Shown one piece after another: positions 7,742-15,009 of a stretch of 19,679 nucleotides of DNA (position 1 is the stretch's first letter; each line of letters begins with the position of its first letter). This DNA comes from JBHGBB01 sp041946755. GTDB lineage: Bacteria; UBP4; UBA4092; JAOAEQ01. The stretch lies in assembly GCA_041946755.1 (NCBI GenBank), contig JBHGBB010000049.1, positions 1 to 19,679 on the forward strand. Reading direction: 5' to 3'. Both the position numbers and the translations under genes were made by a program. The notes beneath the pieces are model-generated. The model made no database searches. It saw only the letters and a list, made by a program, of their open reading frames with translations, and was not told the origin of the DNA.

Positions 7742-9304
7742 CTATTTCAATTCGATTTTCCGTTTTTCCTCTTTTTTTACCATTTCCGGTTCTAATATTG
7801 GTGAAGCTCGGCGTGCTCTTCCTTCAGCCCACTGCCGCAATTGCTCGATTTCTTCCCGCATTGTTTTGGATAACGGCATGGTTTCTTTGATATTATGGAG
7901 AATCATTTCAGTGGTTAAAGGTTCATGAGTTGCAAAAGCATCATAGAGCGCGGAAACTATGGCCTGCTCGATTTCCGCACCAGAGAAGCCATCTGATTCT
8001 TGTGCCAGGAGTTCGATATCGAACTCTTCGGGAACCCGATTCCGTTTGGCCAAATGAATTTCAAAAATATCAACTCGTTCTTTCTGATTCGGTAAATCGA
8101 CAAAAAAGATTTCGTCGAATCGACCTTTCCGCATCAGTTCCGGCGGAAGCTGGCTGATATTATTGGCCGTGGCAATAACGAAAACCGGGGCGGTTTTCTC
8201 TTGTAACCAAGTAGTGAATGAGCCGAATACCCGGGCCGTGGTTCCGGCATCAGAAAATGATGAACTATGAACCCCGGAGAACGATTTATCAATCTCATCG
8301 ATCCATAATATCGTCGGAGAAACGGATTCTGCGACTTTAATTGCGCGACGAACATTGTCTTCTGACGACCCGACCAAACTGCCAAATAACCGACCCATAT
8401 CGAGCCTTAATAACGGTACTTTCCATAATGACGATACGGCTTTCGCGCTTAAACTTTTACCACAACCTTGAACGCCAATAAATAAGACCCCTTTCGGAGC
8501 AGGAAGACCGAACGTGCGCGCTTGTTCAGTAAACGCCAGACTCCGGGTATTTAGCCATTCTTTAAGTTCTTCCAACCCACCGACTTCTTCCATCTTTTCT
8601 GATGCGGCATAATATTCCAATAAACCCGATTTCCGGATAATCTGTTGTTTTTCAGAGAAAATTTCGGTGATACTTTCTTCATCCAATTTCGCATGTTCGA
8701 CAATAGTTTTAGCAAATACATTTTCCGCTTCTTTTAGGGTTAAGCCGAGCGCTGCATGGAGCACTTTTTCCCGAGTTTCCGGGTTTAACGAGAATTTTAG
8801 GTCAGCAGTTCGCGGTAAATCCGCTAAAACTCGGTCAAGGAGTTCGCTTAAATCATCGATGGTTGGCAAATCAAAATCGATTACGGTAACATCTTTTTCC
8901 AATTCCGGTGGTAACGATAATACTGGAGCGACCAGAACCAGGGTTTTATAACTATTTCGCAGATAATTCGATACTTCTCGTAGTTTACGTTTAACCGTAG
9001 CTTCATTTACAAAAGAATGGAAGTCTTTAAACAGGAATATCGCCGGCTCAACTGATTCGATTACCGCATCAAGTGCTAATAATGGATCTGAAGTAGGCGC
9101 GTTTTTATATTTCTGTGCCTGTGAAGAAGCACCGTAGGGGATTAGTCCTTGATTAATGGTCCAGGTGTATAATTTCTTTTCTCGCGCTTTAACAATGTTT
9201 AAAAGAGCGGTTTCAACCCGGTCTTCTTCCCAGGTTACAATATAAAGAATCGGATATCTAGCACGAATTAATACTTCGATATCTTTAATTTGCTCTTTGG
9301 ACAT
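7742..9304 (-). CDS. Ycf46-like AAA ATPase
   Basis: From the ATG at 9304 (ribosome site AAAGGA about 12 bases upstream) it has 520 residues, normal for Ycf46-type ATPases. An in-frame ATG at 9388 would add a low-complexity Asn-rich lead and overlap a -10-like box. The N-terminal domain IEVLIRARYPILYIVTWEED is characteristic of the family and precedes one classical AAA module: Walker A GVQGCGKS (277-284), Walker B LWIDEID (333-339), sensor 1 ATANN (378-382), and second region of homology PPELMRKGRFDEI with arginines at 392 and 395 for the neighbouring subunit. It should form a hexameric ATP-driven remodeller in the cytoplasm. The substrate is unknown. It heads the five-gene block, with DUF1257-like, TPR, DUF2997-like and S26-like proteins downstream as likely partners. 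All ATPase motifs are intact. Confidence 0.88.
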   Translation of the reverse strand: MSKEQIKDIEVLIRARYPILYIVTWEEDRVETALLNIVKAREKKLYTWTINQGLIPYGASSQAQKYKNAPTSDPLLALDAVIESVEPAIFLFKDFHSFVNEATVKRKLREVSNYLRNSYKTLVLVAPVLSLPPELEKDVTVIDFDLPTIDDLSELLDRVLADLPRTADLKFSLNPETREKVLHAALGLTLKEAENVFAKTIVEHAKLDEESITEIFSEKQQIIRKSGLLEYYAASEKMEEVGGLEELKEWLNTRSLAFTEQARTFGLPAPKGVLFIGVQGCGKSLSAKAVSSLWKVPLLRLDMGRLFGSLVGSSEDNVRRAIKVAESVSPTILWIDEIDKSFSGVHSSSFSDAGTTARVFGSFTTWLQEKTAPVFVIATANNISQLPPELMRKGRFDEIFFVDLPNQKERVDIFEIHLAKRNRVPEEFDIELLAQESDGFSGAEIEQAIVSALYDAFATHEPLTTEMILHNIKETMPLSKTMREEIEQLRQWAEGRARRASPILEPEMVKKEEKRKIELK

Positions 9305-9379
9305 AATAGCATTACGTTCCTTTCCCTTATTCTCTGAAATAGATTGAATTGGGTAATTGTTATCTTTATTTCGATTATT

Positions 9380-9385
9380 ATTATA
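9380..9385 (-). promoter_or_regulatory. Candidate -10 box ahead of the five-gene block
   Basis: A perfect TATAAT on the minus strand lies 76 bases upstream of the ATPase ATG. It is in the divergent gap with recF, where a promoter is required. No convincing -35 is seen (TAGCTA at a 17-nt spacing), so this is a weak call. Confidence 0.35.
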
Positions 9386-9567
9386 CATAAATTAAGTAAA
9401 CATAGCTATTTCGATTTTGGTCTAAAATAAGGTATACTATTTTAACTATAGACGAAATACCCGGATAAAAGGTTTAGTGATTAACTAAAATAAAAGCCAT
9501 TATTTATTAAGGATATAATAAGGCTGGTCGCTATATTCGGTTTTGTATTTAGCATAATTAATATTCT

Positions 9568-10680
9568 ATGTTTTTAAAAAAACTATTATTACGCAATTAC
9601 CGGAATTATTCGGAGTTGCTTATTGCATTTCATAACCATATTAATCTTATCTATGGCGGGAATGCGCAAGGGAAAACCAATATCCTCGAATCGATATTTG
9701 TTGCTGCTACTGCCCGATCGCATCGGACAAATGAAGATATTAATCTTATCTCATGGGAAGAACCGTATACTTACATCAAAGCCGAGTTTATCCGCAAGAA
9801 TGAACCGCACCAAATCGAAGTTGGTATTGCTAAGGGGGAGAAGCAGCTTAAACTTGATGGAAAAGTCTTACCCCGTCGGGCAGAATTAATCGGAAACTTA
9901 GTAGTAGTAATCTTTTCTCCGGATGATCTAGAATTGGTTAAAGGAGAACCTAGCCAACGGCGTCGTTTCATCGATTTAGAAATTGCCCAGATAAGTGCCA
10001 AATATCTCTTTACCTTGCAACAATATTATCGTGTGGTAAAACAGCGGAATTTCGCGTATCGACAGGTGAAATATGAAAATGCTGATGAACAGACCGTCAA
10101 AGTATGGAACGACCAATTGGTAGAATATGGTACGGAAATTATATATACCCGCATACAAACTATTCGAACCTTAAATGAATTAATTCAGCAGAATTATCAG
10201 CGGATTACCGGTACCGCGCAAACCCTAACCTTATTCTATGAAACACCATTTTCCGAATCGGATTACTTAAATCCGAAACAGTTATCACAATCTTTTCGGC
10301 AGCGGTTGATTGAAATCAGAAAAAAAGAATTAGAACTTGCGATGACGTTAGTCGGTCCGCATCGAGATGATATTTTGTTTTTTATTGATGGCCATGACCT
10401 GAAATCATTTGGTTCCCAAGGAGAGCAGCGGTCTGCGGTATTAGCTTTAAAATTAGCTGAAGTCGAATATATGCGGACACAGCTTGGAGAACCACCATTG
10501 GTAGCACTTGATGATTTTTCTTCTGAACTGGATGATAGTCGAATCCGATATATTTCAAATGCATTGATTAAGCAGCAATGCCAGACGTTTATTACCTCAG
10601 TTCATCCAATTCAATTTCAGGATTCTAATTCGGTTGCAATATATCGGATACAAGATGGTAAACTGTGTGATCAGCAATAA
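9568..10680 (+). CDS. recF: DNA replication/repair protein RecF
   Basis: RecF loads RecA on gapped DNA with RecO and RecR. At 370 residues the length is usual. It is an SMC-like ATPase with Walker A GGNAQGKTN (30-38), signature SQGEQR (283-288) and Walker B LVALDDFSSELD (311-322). The conserved SPDDLELVKGEPSQRRRFID segment (117-136) and GPHRDD (263-268) are also present. The N-terminus MFLKKLLLRNYRNY is typical. There is no ribosome site ahead of the ATG, and a CATAAT lies ten bases upstream, so a very short leader is possible. In many bacteria recF sits with dnaA-dnaN-gyrB. Here it stands alone, divergent from the AAA block and followed by a response regulator with its own promoter. Confidence 0.96.
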   Translation: MFLKKLLLRNYRNYSELLIAFHNHINLIYGGNAQGKTNILESIFVAATARSHRTNEDINLISWEEPYTYIKAEFIRKNEPHQIEVGIAKGEKQLKLDGKVLPRRAELIGNLVVVIFSPDDLELVKGEPSQRRRFIDLEIAQISAKYLFTLQQYYRVVKQRNFAYRQVKYENADEQTVKVWNDQLVEYGTEIIYTRIQTIRTLNELIQQNYQRITGTAQTLTLFYETPFSESDYLNPKQLSQSFRQRLIEIRKKELELAMTLVGPHRDDILFFIDGHDLKSFGSQGEQRSAVLALKLAEVEYMRTQLGEPPLVALDDFSSELDDSRIRYISNALIKQQCQTFITSVHPIQFQDSNSVAIYRIQDGKLCDQQ

Positions 10681-10750
10681 TATATCCTTAAAATCATACT
10701 ATTTATTATATTAAAGTGATATCAAAAGATGAAAATAGAACATTTTTTAC

Positions 10751-10779
10751 TTGACGAAGCTTTTACCTTACTATATACT
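10751..10779 (+). promoter_or_regulatory. Sigma70-type promoter of the double-receiver gene
   Basis: TTGACG (10751-10756), a 17-nt spacer and TATACT (10774-10779) lie between recF and the regulator. The RNA start would be near 10786, giving a leader of about 34 nt. Confidence 0.8.
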
Positions 10780-10819
10780 TCTTACAAATAATACATAAAA
10801 GCTAAATTGGGGTATAGCA

Positions 10820-11857
10820 ATGAAATATCGAATTCTAGTTATCGACGATGATAAAGCCGTACTAGATTTCTTACGAGAAACGTTGGCTGAATTGTATGAG
10901 TTGGTTTTAGTCTCAGACCCGAATGAAGCACTGAAAATAGTCCAATTGGCCGAACCAGATTTAATCCTGATTGATGTAATGATGCCGGATAAAAACGGGC
11001 ATCAACTTGCACAATGGATTCGCGGGAATTCGTTATTTTCCGAAGTTCCGATAATCATGCTTGATGATGTTAAAAAACCGGATAATCTCCGTTCCTTGAA
11101 GGAAAGTGAAGGGGAAAAGTTTTTAACGAAACCGATTCCAAAACCGGTTTTATTTCAAACCATTAACCAGATACTGGAAACCGGAGCTCCACTACCTACT
11201 TCTCGACAATTTAATATCGAAAAAATCTATGAAATTCAAACCGTGAAATATACGCCATCGGCGAAAATAACTGCCCAATTAGATGCTAATAAAAATCAGA
11301 GTCCGGCTCCGGAATCTATTCGATCGCAACCGATTCCGGTGATACCGGAATCGGTTAAACATCCACAGAAACTCGATGCGGTTGCTCCGGAAACCGTCGG
11401 TGGTTTTCATGGTCGGATACTGGTTATTGACGATGATAAAGAATTATTACAATTATTACGGGTGATATTTGCTGCTGAATATGAATATATTACCGCTACT
11501 GATGGATTTCTTGGTATTCGGAAAGCGATGCTCTATCTCCCGGATATTATGATTTTAGATATCATGATGACCAAGTTAAACGGGTTCCAAGTATGTGAAA
11601 TGGTAAGAAAACAACCGCAATTAAAAACGGTTCCAGTAGTATTTCTATCAGCCAAATCGCATCCGACTGATATCGAGCATGCGAAACGGCTTGGCGGAAC
11701 GGAATATATTACCAAACCATTTGATCCCGGTACCGTTAAACATACTGTCGAAAAATTACTAAAACAGTATGGAATTAAACCTCCGGGAAGTAGAATCTCG
11801 TATAGCGAAGTGTTAAAAAAAGAGGGATTAGCTCCATCTTCAGAAGATAAGAAATAA
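10820..11857 (+). CDS. Response regulator with two receiver domains and no output domain
   Basis: The protein has 345 residues. Receiver 1 (about 3-121) has acid pocket Asp9/Asp10, phospho-acceptor Asp52 in LIDVMMPDKNG and Lys104 in LTKPI. The conserved Thr/Ser is replaced: IIMLDD puts Asp82 there. Receiver 2 (about 198-315) is complete: Asp204/Asp205, Asp247 in MILDIMM, Ser277 in FLSAK and Lys299 in ITKPF. A linker of about 75 residues rich in Pro and Gln joins them, and a short basic tail follows. No DNA-binding, enzymatic or kinase domain is present, so it should act by protein contact, like a phosphorelay intermediate or a CheY/DivK-type switch. No kinase lies in the window. A weak GGGG site precedes the ATG. 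The gene has its own promoter and converges on hisB with a 34-base gap. Confidence 0.92.
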   Translation: MKYRILVIDDDKAVLDFLRETLAELYELVLVSDPNEALKIVQLAEPDLILIDVMMPDKNGHQLAQWIRGNSLFSEVPIIMLDDVKKPDNLRSLKESEGEKFLTKPIPKPVLFQTINQILETGAPLPTSRQFNIEKIYEIQTVKYTPSAKITAQLDANKNQSPAPESIRSQPIPVIPESVKHPQKLDAVAPETVGGFHGRILVIDDDKELLQLLRVIFAAEYEYITATDGFLGIRKAMLYLPDIMILDIMMTKLNGFQVCEMVRKQPQLKTVPVVFLSAKSHPTDIEHAKRLGGTEYITKPFDPGTVKHTVEKLLKQYGIKPPGSRISYSEVLKKEGLAPSSEDKK

Positions 11858-11891
11858 CCAATTGTCGAGTCAGGACCAAACAACTTTTCTA

Positions 11892-12482
11892 TTAAATTAT
11901 ACCTTTGGTTGAAGGAACACCGTTTACCCGTTCATCACGAGAAACAGCAACATTTAACGCTTTAGCAACCGCTTTAAATATCCCTTCGATAATATGATGC
12001 AGGTTTTCGCCACGGATTAAGTCGATATGCATGGTTATTCCGGCATTGGTCGCGAACGCCTGGAAAAACTCTTCGGCTAACTCGGCATCGAATTCTCCGA
12101 CTTTACCTTGCAACTTCGGCACATTATATACGAGATAAGGTCGACCGCTGATATCTACCGAAACTGCGGTAAGAACTTCATCCATCGGCAACTGCACTGA
12201 TCCGAACCGTTTGATACCGGATTTGTCTCCTAATGCTTCAGCGAATGCTTTGCCCAAACAGATGCCAATATCATCAACGGTATGGTGCGCATCGATTTGA
12301 ATATCGCCCTGCGCTTTAACCATTAAATCGAATAATCCATGTTTGGCAAATAGATTCAACATATGTTCCATAAAAGGGACCGCAATTTGGATATCGTATT
12401 TACCGGTTCCATCGAGATTTAGGGTAAGTGAAATGTTGGTTTCAGAAGTCTTACGATTTATTGTTGATTTACGTTCTGCCAT
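11892..12482 (-). CDS. hisB: Imidazoleglycerol-phosphate dehydratase
   Basis: This is the histidine-biosynthesis enzyme that dehydrates imidazoleglycerol phosphate to imidazoleacetol phosphate at a Mn site. At 196 residues it is the stand-alone form without the N-terminal phosphatase of enterobacterial HisB. Family motifs are in order: VPFMEHMLNLFAKHG (His40, His48), DAHHTVDDIGI (His66, His67), RGENLHHIIEGIFKA (His162, His163, Glu166) and STKG near the end. In the second motif the usual glutamate of HHTVED is aspartate (Asp70), a conservative change at a metal-site residue. An AGGAGA ribosome site (12487-12492) fixes the start. No other his gene is present. It is last of three same-strand genes, 49 bases after the GNAT gene. 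Confidence 0.96.
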   Translation of the reverse strand: MAERKSTINRKTSETNISLTLNLDGTGKYDIQIAVPFMEHMLNLFAKHGLFDLMVKAQGDIQIDAHHTVDDIGICLGKAFAEALGDKSGIKRFGSVQLPMDEVLTAVSVDISGRPYLVYNVPKLQGKVGEFDAELAEEFFQAFATNAGITMHIDLIRGENLHHIIEGIFKAVAKALNVAVSRDERVNGVPSTKGII

Positions 12483-12492
12483 ATAGTCTCCT

Positions 12493-12526
12493 AATCTGTG
12501 TAATCGATATATAAATCTGTGTAATC
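12493..12526. repeat. Direct repeat of AATCTGTGTAATC at 21-nt spacing
   Basis: Two identical 13-mers lie at 12493-12505 and 12514-12526. The 21-nt period is three heptads, matching the 7-nt period of the other gap repeats in this window. The first copy overlaps the region just upstream of the hisB ribosome site. Confidence 0.65.
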
Positions 12527-12531
12527 AATAA

Positions 12532-13434
12532 TTATAACGGCTTTTGGAAGGTCCAGAAGACCCGGCCGATTTTAGCGTTGACGGTATTCAGATAGAAACT
12601 AATCGGTCCGGCCCAGGGGATAATCGAGTTGGTATACCCCTGTTTCTTTTGGTCAGCTAAACATCGTTTTAATAGGATTTCGCCGATTTTTTTACCTCTT
12701 AGATTCGGATTGGTGCCCATAGGACCGAACCAACCGAGCCCGATATTATTCGCATCATATGCTGAAAACGCAACTACCTCATTATCTTTCTTCGCAATAT
12801 GGAGGCTAACGGGATTATTTTTAAAGGTGTTTGCAATTTCATTATCCCATAAGGGGAATTGGCAATTGATGAACCGTAACGTCGCATCTTTATCAGCCGG
12901 TTCGGCGCGTTTGATTTGGAACCCATCTTTAACGCGTTCAGCCTCAAATGTGGCGGTATCGAAATTTCCGGCAATTAAATCGCAGTCCATATTGATATTC
13001 TCGCCAATTCGCTCGAATCCGCGACGGAGACAGAACACTATCATTTCAGTATATCTCGGATCGACTCCCGGCATATAATAGTTCAGCGGACAATCCATAA
13101 CTTTCAACTCTTTCGCTCCTAACGATTTTAGTTGTGCTTCCAGCGCAGTCAGCATCTGCGATGCGACCTGTTTCCGCCGAAGCCATTCTTCAACCGCCAT
13201 TAATTTAATCCAGCCGATCGGTTTCCCTTTCCATATCCGCATGATTCCTAAGAGGAAACCCGTTATATTCCCTTGATCATTTTTAGCAATAAAAGTTAAG
13301 GCAGGGTCGAAGTCCGGGTCACCGAAACTTTTCTCTTCGATGAGAGCCGGAGTAAACTTATCATATATAATATTCCGATTACAGAAATCGCTAATCGTAC
13401 CCAAATCCGATTTGGTTAATTGCTCTAGTTTCAT
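12532..13434 (-). CDS. Tandem GNAT-family N-acetyltransferase
   Basis: The protein has 300 residues with two GNAT folds. The first (about 1-150) has strand-rich FIAKNDQGNITGFLLGI and the CoA-binding segment WLRRKQVASQMLTALE. The second (about 170-300) has IAKKDNEVVAFSAY and the CoA-binding segment NLRGKKIGEILLKRC. The R/Q-x2-G-x-G/A signature is present but imperfect in both, and clearer in the second. It should transfer an acyl group from CoA to an amine. The substrate cannot be told from sequence. A TAGGAGAG ribosome site sits just upstream. It lies between a nucleotide-sugar epimerase/dehydratase and hisB, with gaps of 54 and 49 bases that suggest one transcript. An amino-sugar substrate is possible but inferred only from the neighbour. 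Confidence 0.82.
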   Translation of the reverse strand: MKLEQLTKSDLGTISDFCNRNIIYDKFTPALIEEKSFGDPDFDPALTFIAKNDQGNITGFLLGIMRIWKGKPIGWIKLMAVEEWLRRKQVASQMLTALEAQLKSLGAKELKVMDCPLNYYMPGVDPRYTEMIVFCLRRGFERIGENINMDCDLIAGNFDTATFEAERVKDGFQIKRAEPADKDATLRFINCQFPLWDNEIANTFKNNPVSLHIAKKDNEVVAFSAYDANNIGLGWFGPMGTNPNLRGKKIGEILLKRCLADQKKQGYTNSIIPWAGPISFYLNTVNAKIGRVFWTFQKPL

Positions 13435-13447
13435 ATGCTCTCCTATA

Positions 13448-13489
13448 AAATGCCAAATGACAAATGCTAAATGCTAAATTTGAAATGAT
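13448..13489. repeat. Six-unit heptad repeat, AAATGCT type
   Basis: The consecutive 7-nt units are aaatgcc, aaatgac, aaatgct, aaatgct, aaatttg and aaatgat. They start just upstream of the GNAT ribosome site and run up to the stop codon of the epimerase/dehydratase gene. This is the cleanest example of the 7-nt period in the window. Confidence 0.85.
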
Positions 13490-14451
13490 TACGATTCGTA
13501 ATATTCTATCACTTTTTTAATAAGTTCATCTAACTTAACTGCCGGTTTGAATCCGACCATTTTCCTGATTTTGGTGATATCCGGTACCCGGCGATGCATA
13601 TCTTCGAATCCTTTTTCATACGCTTTTTCATAGGGGATAAATATTATCGGGGATGAACTTTTCGCAATCTTTTTAACTCGTTCCGCAAGATGTTTAATAC
13701 TAATCTCATGGTTACTGCCTATATTAAACACTTCTCCAACCGCTTTCGGTTTATGCGGCAGCGATAAGAGCGCTTTCACCATATCGCCCACATAACAGAA
13801 ACATCGGGTTTGGTTGCCATCGCCATAAACCGGTATTGGATGATTTAGGAGCGCCGCTTTAACGAACCGGGGTAATACCATCCCATATTTCCCGGTCTGC
13901 CGAGGGCCGCAAATATTAAAGAACCGGGTGATAATAATCGGTAGTTTCTTCTCCCGATAATAGGCGAAGGCCAAGAGTTCATCGATCGCTTTGGAGTCGG
14001 AATATCCCCATCGGGCAATATAGGTCGAGCCTAACACCCGATCGTCATCCTCTTTCAACGGTACCCGGTCATTTTTACCGTATATTTCCGAGGTAGAGGC
14101 GAGAATAACTCTCTTTTTCCCTTTCCGATTAGCCACATCCAGAATGATTTCAGTGCCTTTAATATTAGTTTCCAGCGATTTTAGCGGATTATCGATAACG
14201 TATTTTACCCCGACCGATGCCGCAAGATGATAGACGATATCAACCTTCCGAACCAGTCGTTCCATCTGTTTAACATTCATGATGGTATCGATAGTATACT
14301 TAAATCGCGGGTTGGAAATCAGATGATTGATATTCTCCATACTGCCGGTAGATAAATCATCGATGATTTCTACCTCATGTCCTGCATGCAGTAATCCTTC
14401 AGCTAAATGGGAACCGATAAATCCGGCGCCTCCGGTTATAAGTGCTTTCAT
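13489..14451 (-). CDS. NAD-dependent nucleotide-sugar epimerase/dehydratase (extended SDR)
   Basis: From the ATG at 14451 it has 320 residues. A TTG at 14481 is in frame, but the family begins at MKALITGGAGFIGSH. The Rossmann motif GGAGFIGSH (7-15) binds NAD. DDLSTG follows strand 2. The catalytic set is Ser119-121 in LASTSEIYG and Tyr150/Lys154 in YSDSK. RFFNICGPRQTGKYGMVLPRF and VYGDGNQTRCFCYVGDM form the sugar-nucleotide pocket, and RRVPDITKIRKMVGFKP ends the domain. The late motifs resemble UDP-glucuronate decarboxylase and UDP-glucose 4-epimerase relatives. The exact sugar reaction cannot be fixed. It probably supplies a precursor for surface glycan. It leads the three-gene unit with the GNAT gene and hisB, from a promoter at 14562-14591 through a leader of about 100 nt. 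Confidence 0.9.
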   Translation of the reverse strand: MKALITGGAGFIGSHLAEGLLHAGHEVEIIDDLSTGSMENINHLISNPRFKYTIDTIMNVKQMERLVRKVDIVYHLAASVGVKYVIDNPLKSLETNIKGTEIILDVANRKGKKRVILASTSEIYGKNDRVPLKEDDDRVLGSTYIARWGYSDSKAIDELLAFAYYREKKLPIIITRFFNICGPRQTGKYGMVLPRFVKAALLNHPIPVYGDGNQTRCFCYVGDMVKALLSLPHKPKAVGEVFNIGSNHEISIKHLAERVKKIAKSSSPIIFIPYEKAYEKGFEDMHRRVPDITKIRKMVGFKPAVKLDELIKKVIEYYES

Positions 14452-14460
14452 AGAATGATC

Positions 14461-14540
14461 GAGGGGTAAAGAGTAAAACAAAGATGATTGAGGAAATATA
14501 TTATTATATGATTCCTCTTAACTCTTACTCTATCTCTTAA
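14461..14540. repeat. Inverted heptad repeat (TAAGAGT type) in the epimerase/dehydratase leader
   Basis: On the minus strand 14540-14510 reads as units ttaagag, atagagt, aagagtt and aagagga. The plus strand at 14461-14480 carries the same pattern (ggggtaa, agagtaa). The halves are in opposite sense, so the epimerase/dehydratase leader RNA can fold on itself between promoter and start codon. Confidence 0.6.
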
Positions 14541-14561
14541 CTAAAATAATTGTATTGTTAC

Positions 14562-14591
14562 ATTATATCAGTAGTAAACCGATTTAGGCAA
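14562..14591 (-). promoter_or_regulatory. Extended -10 promoter of the epimerase-GNAT-hisB unit
   Basis: On the minus strand TTGCCT (14591-14586) is followed by an 18-nt spacer and TATAAT (14567-14562). TG lies one base before the -10 box (TGATATAAT), the extended -10 form. The RNA start would be near 14555. Confidence 0.75.
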
Positions 14592-14772
14592 GGGGATTTT
14601 ATTTTTTATCTTCTAACTACTCAGTACTAGATTTATCTTACTATATCAAATAAATTAACGCTCATCGCATATTTTATATTGTTATTGCTCTATAAAACCG
14701 TACCGAATAATTATTACTTTCAGGTAAATTATCTTTCCGGTTAAATCAAGGAGTATAAATATCATATTCTTC
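14592..14772. other. AT-rich gap between divergent promoters
   Basis: I see no supported gene in this stretch, which separates the epimerase/dehydratase promoter from the promoter at 14773. The minus-strand open frame across part of it has no ribosome site and an AT-biased composition. Confidence 0.5.
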
Positions 14773-14801
14773 TTGACAATAAAACTAAAAAACAATAAAA
14801 T
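14773..14801 (+). promoter_or_regulatory. Strong sigma70-type promoter of the small ORF and surface-protein unit
   Basis: TTGACA (14773-14778), a 17-nt spacer and TAAAAT (14796-14801). The boxes and spacing are the same as at the S1 gene. The RNA would start near 14808, ahead of the 22-codon ORF, and could read through the following hairpin into the secreted-protein genes. Confidence 0.85.
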
Positions 14802-14856
14802 TATGTTATAAAATATCGACCTACCCATATCAATAATATGCAATTGAGGAAACACT

Positions 14857-14925
14857 ATGTTTCCCAAACCAATTTGTATTTTTTGTATTTGGGATAGTCA
14901 TTGCGAAATTCAGGTAAATCCATAA
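14857..14925 (+). CDS. Unrecognised 22-residue small ORF / possible leader peptide
   Basis: This ORF is too short for routine gene finding, but it has full expression signals: a consensus promoter at 14773-14801, GAGGAAA at 14846-14852 (GAGG ends seven bases before the ATG), and a TAA at 14923-14925 that overlaps the first bases of a terminator stem. The peptide begins MFPKPICIFCIW and ends QVNP. It has Cys7, Cys10 and Cys16, Trp12 and His15, giving a CxxC plus H/C arrangement that could bind metal. The function is unknown. It is either a small transcribed gene of its own or a leader peptide whose translation affects the hairpin ahead of the secreted protein at 15010. No single amino acid is repeated enough to identify a classical amino-acid attenuator. 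Confidence 0.55.
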   Translation: MFPKPICIFCIWDSHCEIQVNP

Positions 14926-14970
14926 GCCTGATTAAGGAATTACGAATATCTTAATCAGGCTTTTTTATTT
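14924..14970 (+). terminator. Intrinsic terminator / possible attenuator
   Basis: A 13-bp perfect stem (aagcctgattaag at 14924-14936 with 14950-14962) has a 13-nt loop and is followed by TTTTATTT on the plus strand. There is no A run on the left side, so it acts on plus-strand RNA. It lies 40 bases before the start of the secreted-protein gene, which has no good promoter of its own, so regulated read-through is plausible. Confidence 0.85.
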
Positions 14971-15009
14971 ATATAATATTATCTCAACCAGAAAGGAGGG
15001 ATAATCTTT

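Noticed and set aside
9417..9438. TTGGTC and TATACT as a recF promoter
   Set aside because: The spacer is only 10 nt and no other -35 fits at 16-18 nt, so I did not call it.
13448..13489. CRISPR-like array
   Set aside because: Units are 7 nt with no unique spacers and no cas genes nearby. It is a degenerate heptad repeat.
14682..14867. Minus-strand open frame of 61 codons
   Set aside because: It has no ribosome site, an AT-driven Ile/Phe/Leu-rich composition, and lies antisense to a promoter and small ORF.
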